Shown piece after piece: positions 5,401 through 7,784 of a stretch of 7,784 bases of DNA (the first letter of the stretch is position 1; each line of letters opens with the position of its first letter). The notes under the pieces are model-generated. The model worked only from the letters and a program-made list of their open reading frames with translations, searched no databases and had not been told where the DNA came from. The stretch comes from a bacterium (lineage in GTDB: Bacteria > UBA9089 > JASEIO01), in contig JASEIO010000053.1 in the NCBI GenBank assembly GCA_030017475.1, positions 1-7,784 of the forward strand. Reading direction: 5' to 3'. The position numbers were made by a program, and so were the translations under genes.

Positions 5401-7784
5401 GGCTTCATAGTGACTTGGGTACCAACTACATCTGGGTTTTCATCCGAAAACCTTGAGACATAAAGGAATCCATCTTTAACTGCATTCCCTGCATCATCAA
5501 CATCCATAAGTGTGACATCATTTGGTCCAGTATTTGTCAATATGAATCTATCATTTCTATATGCCACCTCAATGTTTGTATTATTTGCGATATCATCAAA
5601 GAATGCCTGGATTGATGTATAGGTATTTAATGGCTTGGATACCCATGGATTTATTCCCTTAACACCTTCATTTATTGATAGACGTCTTGTAATATTAAAG
5701 TCCTTATAATTTGCAAATGTTGCCCTTTCAAATGTATCGGTCAATTCTACGGTATTCTTTACTACCTCGGATGATGAAACCTGTGGATGGGTAAGTTTTG
5801 TATTGGGTGTTATATTCATTGCATTCCATAACCCAACCTCATTCGCATTTACATTCTCTTCCATTAATCCAAATGGATTTCCATTGTCTTCTTTAACAGT
5901 GAATCTATCTACATTTGGGTCATATGTCACAGTGACCGTACCTGATTTTGCATCGAGTATCTCTAAGAACTTGTCGATTGATGTATATGCAGCATCAGCT
6001 AATGCAGCACTTGTCCACTCCGCAACATCTTGTGATATCTGTGGTGTATACTCGATCTCTGGTTTTACTATATGTGGAGCTAATATAAGTGAGCCTTCTT
6101 CTGTATTAAATTGGGCTGCATATAAGAATCCATCCTTCACCTCATTCGAACCATCATCATCCCGAATCTTTACCACATTTGGTCCCTTATTCACGAATAC
6201 AAATCTATCATCTTCATACCTTAGTTCTACATTGTAATTGGTACCACTTTTGATAGCATCCATAAAATCTTGAATGCTATTGTAGGTGCTTAATTGCTGA
6301 GATCTCCATGTCTTTACACCTTCATCTATGTATAGATATCTATTGATATCAAAATCCCTTCTCTTGAATGTTGCCCGTTCAAACGTATCGGTCAATTCAA
6401 CTGTATCCTTAACTACATCACTTTCTGAAACCTGTGGATGTTGTAGGATAGGACCTGGTGTTATATTGGCTGCGCTCCAGAATCCAAATTCACCTGGAAT
6501 AGCATCTGATTCATCCAATCCAAATGGATTATGATTATCCTCTGCTACCTTGAATTTGTCATCCAATGGTTCATAGGTTAGTGTAGCTGTACCTGATTTT
6601 GCATTGACTGTTTGCATGAATCTATCGATTGAATTATACACATTAAGCGAAAGGCTTGTCCATCCCGCAGTATCAGTAGTACTTGTCCGTGGAGCGGATA
6701 AAATATCACCAGAATCTATATCTCCATCATTATCAGCATCTGGTATATTCGCTGCAGCAAAGAATCCATTTGCAGCTGAATCCGATAAACCAATTGGATT
6801 GTTATTAGGATCCTTAATCGTAAACCTATCTGTCTTTGGATCATAGGTTATATTCGCATCCCCTGCCTTATCATTCATCTCTTTCATCAATTGGTCAACA
6901 GTATAATTATCCATAGTTTGTGATACCCATGATGATACATCGACACTACTTTTTGCGGCAGTTGTACCTGGTTGAATGTTTGTTGCGGGTGTAATATTTG
7001 CAGCAGTCCAAAATCCATTAGTATTATCTGACTGACTTATTGCGAAGTTTTGATTATTTGACTCTGTTAGTACAAATATATCTGAACCATCGAAAGCTGC
7101 ATCAGCTTGTGTTCCATCTGCCTTAAATTTTCCACCCGTACCAGTATTTTCATTAGTCTTATACTCAATACTAACTGTTCCTGCTCGTTTATTTATCTCC
7201 TTTACGAATTCATTGACTGAACTATATTTACCTAATGCATCTGATGTGTATGCAGCTACATCCGCTTCACTCTGTGTTATAGTACCTGGTGATATACTGG
7301 TACCAGCTGCAATCGAAATAGAATTGTCTGCTATATTTGGCATATTAGATATCGTCAAGAATCCATGATCCGATGATTGGGTGATGATTGTATCTCCTGA
7401 AACCTTTCCCATATCTACCCATGCAAATTTGTCTGGATTGACTGTTTTATTCTCACCACCCACAGTCCAAGTAGCATCTGAAGCATTATGGTTATAATAG
7501 ATCCTTACATCGAACTTAGTTGGTTCCTCCGTATTAAGTTTATTAATTGCATCGACAAATCCCTGAACTGTATATTCCTTTAATGGCTTTGATGTCCATA
7601 CATACTCTCCACTTCTTATTGTTATCGTAGAATTTCCGATTGCATCAATTATTGTCTGATCATGCCGATTATCATTTATATACTTGAATCCTGCATCCAT
7701 TATATTCAGGTCTTCCCTTAATGCCCCATCAATAGTTATAGTAGAGTTATTGAAATTGGAAACATTTATTTTCTTCTTTGGACC
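2403..7784 (-). CDS. flgE: Giant flagellar hook protein FlgE-like, first tandem copy (C-terminal 1793 residues; 5' end outside window)
   Basis: The stop is TAG at 2403-2405 and the frame stays open to the window edge, so the first ATG (7700) is only an internal Met. Counting from the edge, residues 1-800 hold seven IN-type modules and residues 804-1387 a glycine-repeat, probably beta-solenoid, domain. Residues 1389-1793 are a recognisable FlgE D2/D1/D0 end: IHIFDSLGN and EWLWTL (D2), DGYGIGYL, IALATFINPTGL, NSGKPDIGTAGENGKG, then the C-terminal helix with MSNVNITDEF and ERAYMTSSRVITQADRML. This matches the hook family's conserved C-terminus, which pairs with the N-terminal helix in the hook core. 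The protein would be secreted through the flagellar export channel and polymerise as the hook between rod and filament. Its size is several times that of well-studied hook proteins. The second copy suggests that 600 or so N-terminal residues lie outside the window. All four cysteines are in the glycine-repeat domain. Confidence 0.9.
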   Translation of the reverse strand, partial: GPKKKINVSNFNNSTITIDGALREDLNIMDAGFKYINDNRHDQTIIDAIGNSTITIRSGEYVWTSKPLKEYTVQGFVDAINKLNTEEPTKFDVRIYYNHNASDATWTVGGENKTVNPDKFAWVDMGKVSGDTIITQSSDHGFLTISNMPNIADNSISIAAGTSISPGTITQSEADVAAYTSDALGKYSSVNEFVKEINKRAGTVSIEYKTNENTGTGGKFKADGTQADAAFDGSDIFVLTESNNQNFAISQSDNTNGFWTAANITPATNIQPGTTAAKSSVDVSSWVSQTMDNYTVDQLMKEMNDKAGDANITYDPKTDRFTIKDPNNNPIGLSDSAANGFFAAANIPDADNDGDIDSGDILSAPRTSTTDTAGWTSLSLNVYNSIDRFMQTVNAKSGTATLTYEPLDDKFKVAEDNHNPFGLDESDAIPGEFGFWSAANITPGPILQHPQVSESDVVKDTVELTDTFERATFKRRDFDINRYLYIDEGVKTWRSQQLSTYNSIQDFMDAIKSGTNYNVELRYEDDRFVFVNKGPNVVKIRDDDGSNEVKDGFLYAAQFNTEEGSLILAPHIVKPEIEYTPQISQDVAEWTSAALADAAYTSIDKFLEILDAKSGTVTVTYDPNVDRFTVKEDNGNPFGLMEENVNANEVGLWNAMNITPNTKLTHPQVSSSEVVKNTVELTDTFERATFANYKDFNITRRLSINEGVKGINPWVSKPLNTYTSIQAFFDDIANNTNIEVAYRNDRFILTNTGPNDVTLMDVDDAGNAVKDGFLYVSRFSDENPDVVGTQVTMKPKETDASDPQVAYVEGKIESGDVSDIDLSEEGSGYSLNGRINGRMVGKMKGILQCESNVAGPFSADVPFNLTGKIDTKKATSLMESPPGGEENINNLEALVDIKGLTIISGVGNLAIQENCASGEIIGEIQGLAGDANMAMGGIGGDIPIDPVPEKDYAFNLNPYSIDYDILTPATIEGEVTGITAGKIRAYVEGHVWTESGEYKGYLEQQIDGDYMVSGYTRGLIEGVALGNISGKVLGEVYAETQNAETNMPEAIINGRIVGEVNDAEVVVEGHVHSRGEGYTDHIGAYVDVEGEAGAISDPTTDFAFDDMYASLEGTLEGVLYGNCEGNIEGLVKHARIDSQMMEGKGYLKQNPDGKNYALIKWNGTLEGKLNDYGDITLPDPLTGVKAGEVAKEIYSMMDKFENPNPATDPAANSDNQLSIYIDGKVEGNVQLRDSNDRIHGVCEGEIEATDPEVDEFAIEGHIIGEVNTDSTWTDTVKADGAEFVGDYKGTVDNIWGKVDGKIDGTLSSTDKKATFKGEAEGVIEGHIVGYVDGYLEGVGDVEGDLDVHGKLTGKLIGSVESDSLNQAIVQGTMDGFAEGLIDGQVDAKVIDTPGLLRRLRIDAQVEKATSGIIELNEDNRVVNAYRDTDANSPNPAHRANNLLDITDEIPTNDTIWDQVTTDGNAYFEININGNDVAVLLPSGNTRPEEITFAPNTMEEAGDTINADYMVSSTARLNEDRIYEKEIHIFDSLGNDLLSKFQFERLGTNEWLWTLRNPVEKDKLAGYGIARFNSDGTYNKDISYIGQSPSDPMTFDADGGTITGTVTGESRSIGHQGIYIDPPELPYPGDQGGSPPAEYGAEAMRIDLHLEGLTQNAQHDAKITAEQDGYGIGYLQNIHENVKINRQGTIIGEFSNGQRVELGKIALATFINPTGLKREAGTYFLETANSGKPDIGTAGENGKGSIAVGNLEMSNVNITDEFVNMVLSERAYMTSSRVITQADRMLMDLMRMRM
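3625..5375 (-). repeat. Glycine-every-fourth-residue repeat domain, probable beta-solenoid, in the upstream hook protein
   Basis: About 580 residues carry runs of the tetrad [ILVM]-x-G-x, for example LNGRINGRMVGKMKG, LEGTLEGVLYGNCEGNIEG, GKVDGKIDGTL and HGKLTGKLIG. The phrase [VI]EGH[VI] recurs (VEGHVW, VEGHVH, IEGHIIG, IEGHIVG). Non-repeat segments with D, P and N separate the runs. Alternating hydrophobic residues and glycines resemble the V-x-G-x-V-x-G-x-I strands of bactofilins and other right-handed beta-helices. That fold assignment is inference. The sequence is too polar for a membrane glycine zipper. The block sits between the IN array and the canonical FlgE D2 domain. Confidence 0.65.
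5375..6662 (-). repeat. Two-copy higher-order duplication (about 650-660 bp unit) within the upstream hook gene
   Basis: Modules 4+5 (about 6662 to 6035) and 6+7 (about 6017 to 5375) form two copies of one long unit. The best conserved stretch is VVKDTVELTDTFERATF against VVKNTVELTDTFERATF, 16 of 17 residues identical. At DNA level 6372-6421 and 5721-5770 align without gaps with about nine differences in 50. Matching landmarks are offset by 645 to 663 bases, always a multiple of three (215 to 221 codons), so the frame is kept. This indicates an in-frame tandem duplication more recent than the other modules. Confidence 0.75.
5380..7620 (-). repeat. Array of seven flagellin-hook-IN-type modules in the upstream hook protein
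   Basis: Each module opens with W-[TVR]-S-x-x-L/M, then Y-[TNS]-[SV]-[IV]-x-x-F plus an IN-like triplet (AIN, EIN, EMN, TVN, AIK, ILD, DIA). Most continue through a strand such as TYDPxxDRFT[IV]K and N-P-[IF]-G-L, and close with GF[WFL]xxxN[IM] or a variant (GFWTAANI, GFFAAANI, GFWSAANI, GLWNAMNI, GFLYAAQF). The first module is close to 7440-7610. The tryptophans or equivalents of the later ones lie near 7255, 6935, 6662, 6308, 6017 and 5645. This fits the 'flagellin hook IN motif' family, usually present in one to a few copies in hook, hook-cap and flagellin proteins. Divergence between units suggests an old array except for the last four. They would be expected on the outer face of the hook. 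Confidence 0.7.
6705..6740 (-). other. EF-hand/dockerin-type calcium-binding loop within the upstream hook protein
   Basis: Twelve in-frame codons encode DADNDGDIDSGD. It fits the canonical loop D-x-D-x-D-G-x-I-x-x-x-[DE], with all ligand positions 1, 3, 5 and 12 acidic, Gly at 6 and Ile at 8. It lies at residues 349-360 counted from the window edge, between modules 3 and 4. A single loop without clear flanking helices is more like dockerin or thrombospondin-type calcium loops than a paired EF-hand. Calcium binding is inferred, not shown. Confidence 0.6.

Noticed and set aside
5803-6237. A 144-codon plus-strand open frame, the longest on that strand.
   Set aside because: It is wholly opposite the IN-module region of the hook gene, has no recognisable domain, and its T/S/P/F-rich composition is what the complement of that coding strand gives. 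The other plus-strand frames at 156-683, 1311-1553 and 4313-5301 were rejected for the same reasons.
7698-7700. ATG as the start of the upstream hook gene.
   Set aside because: The frame is open for 28 more codons to the window edge, that stretch resembles hook-module sequence in the other copy, and no FlgE N-terminal signature follows this Met.

Overview
The window holds two genes, both on the minus strand, separated by about 440 bases of hairpin-rich DNA. Both encode flagellar hook (FlgE-type) proteins of exceptional size, and both run off the window. The gene at 2403..7784 shows an intact FlgE C-terminus and at least 1793 residues, with its N-terminus outside the window. The gene at 1..1963 shows an intact FlgE N-terminus and 654 residues, with its C-terminus outside. 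In the direction of transcription, the window therefore spans the junction between two tandem giant hook-protein genes. Well-studied hook proteins are roughly 400 to 900 residues (established knowledge).

Both proteins appear to be built from the same parts. Canonical FlgE ends frame a very long insert. The insert contains (a) several roughly 50-90 residue modules resembling the 'flagellin hook IN' motif, seven visible in the upstream gene and two in the downstream gene, and (b) a glycine-rich stretch with a G every fourth residue. That stretch looks like a beta-solenoid of the bactofilin kind and spans about 580 residues in the upstream gene and 85 in the downstream gene. The upstream gene also has an internal tandem duplication of about 650-660 bases, a textbook EF-hand/dockerin-type calcium loop, and four cysteines all confined to the glycine-repeat domain.

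The intergenic stretch 1964..2402 is almost filled with inverted repeats: two stem-loops just after the upstream stop codon, a pair of mutually exclusive 9-10 bp hairpins, a perfect 22 bp palindrome, and a long interrupted hairpin. A good Shine-Dalgarno sequence precedes the downstream gene.

The organism is a flagellated bacterium with AT-rich DNA (by eye; not computed) and frequent AGA/AGG and ATA codons. Nothing in the window fixes the phylum, and the unusual hook proteins would suit a poorly sampled lineage. No tRNA, rRNA, CRISPR array, transposase or plus-strand gene could be supported.
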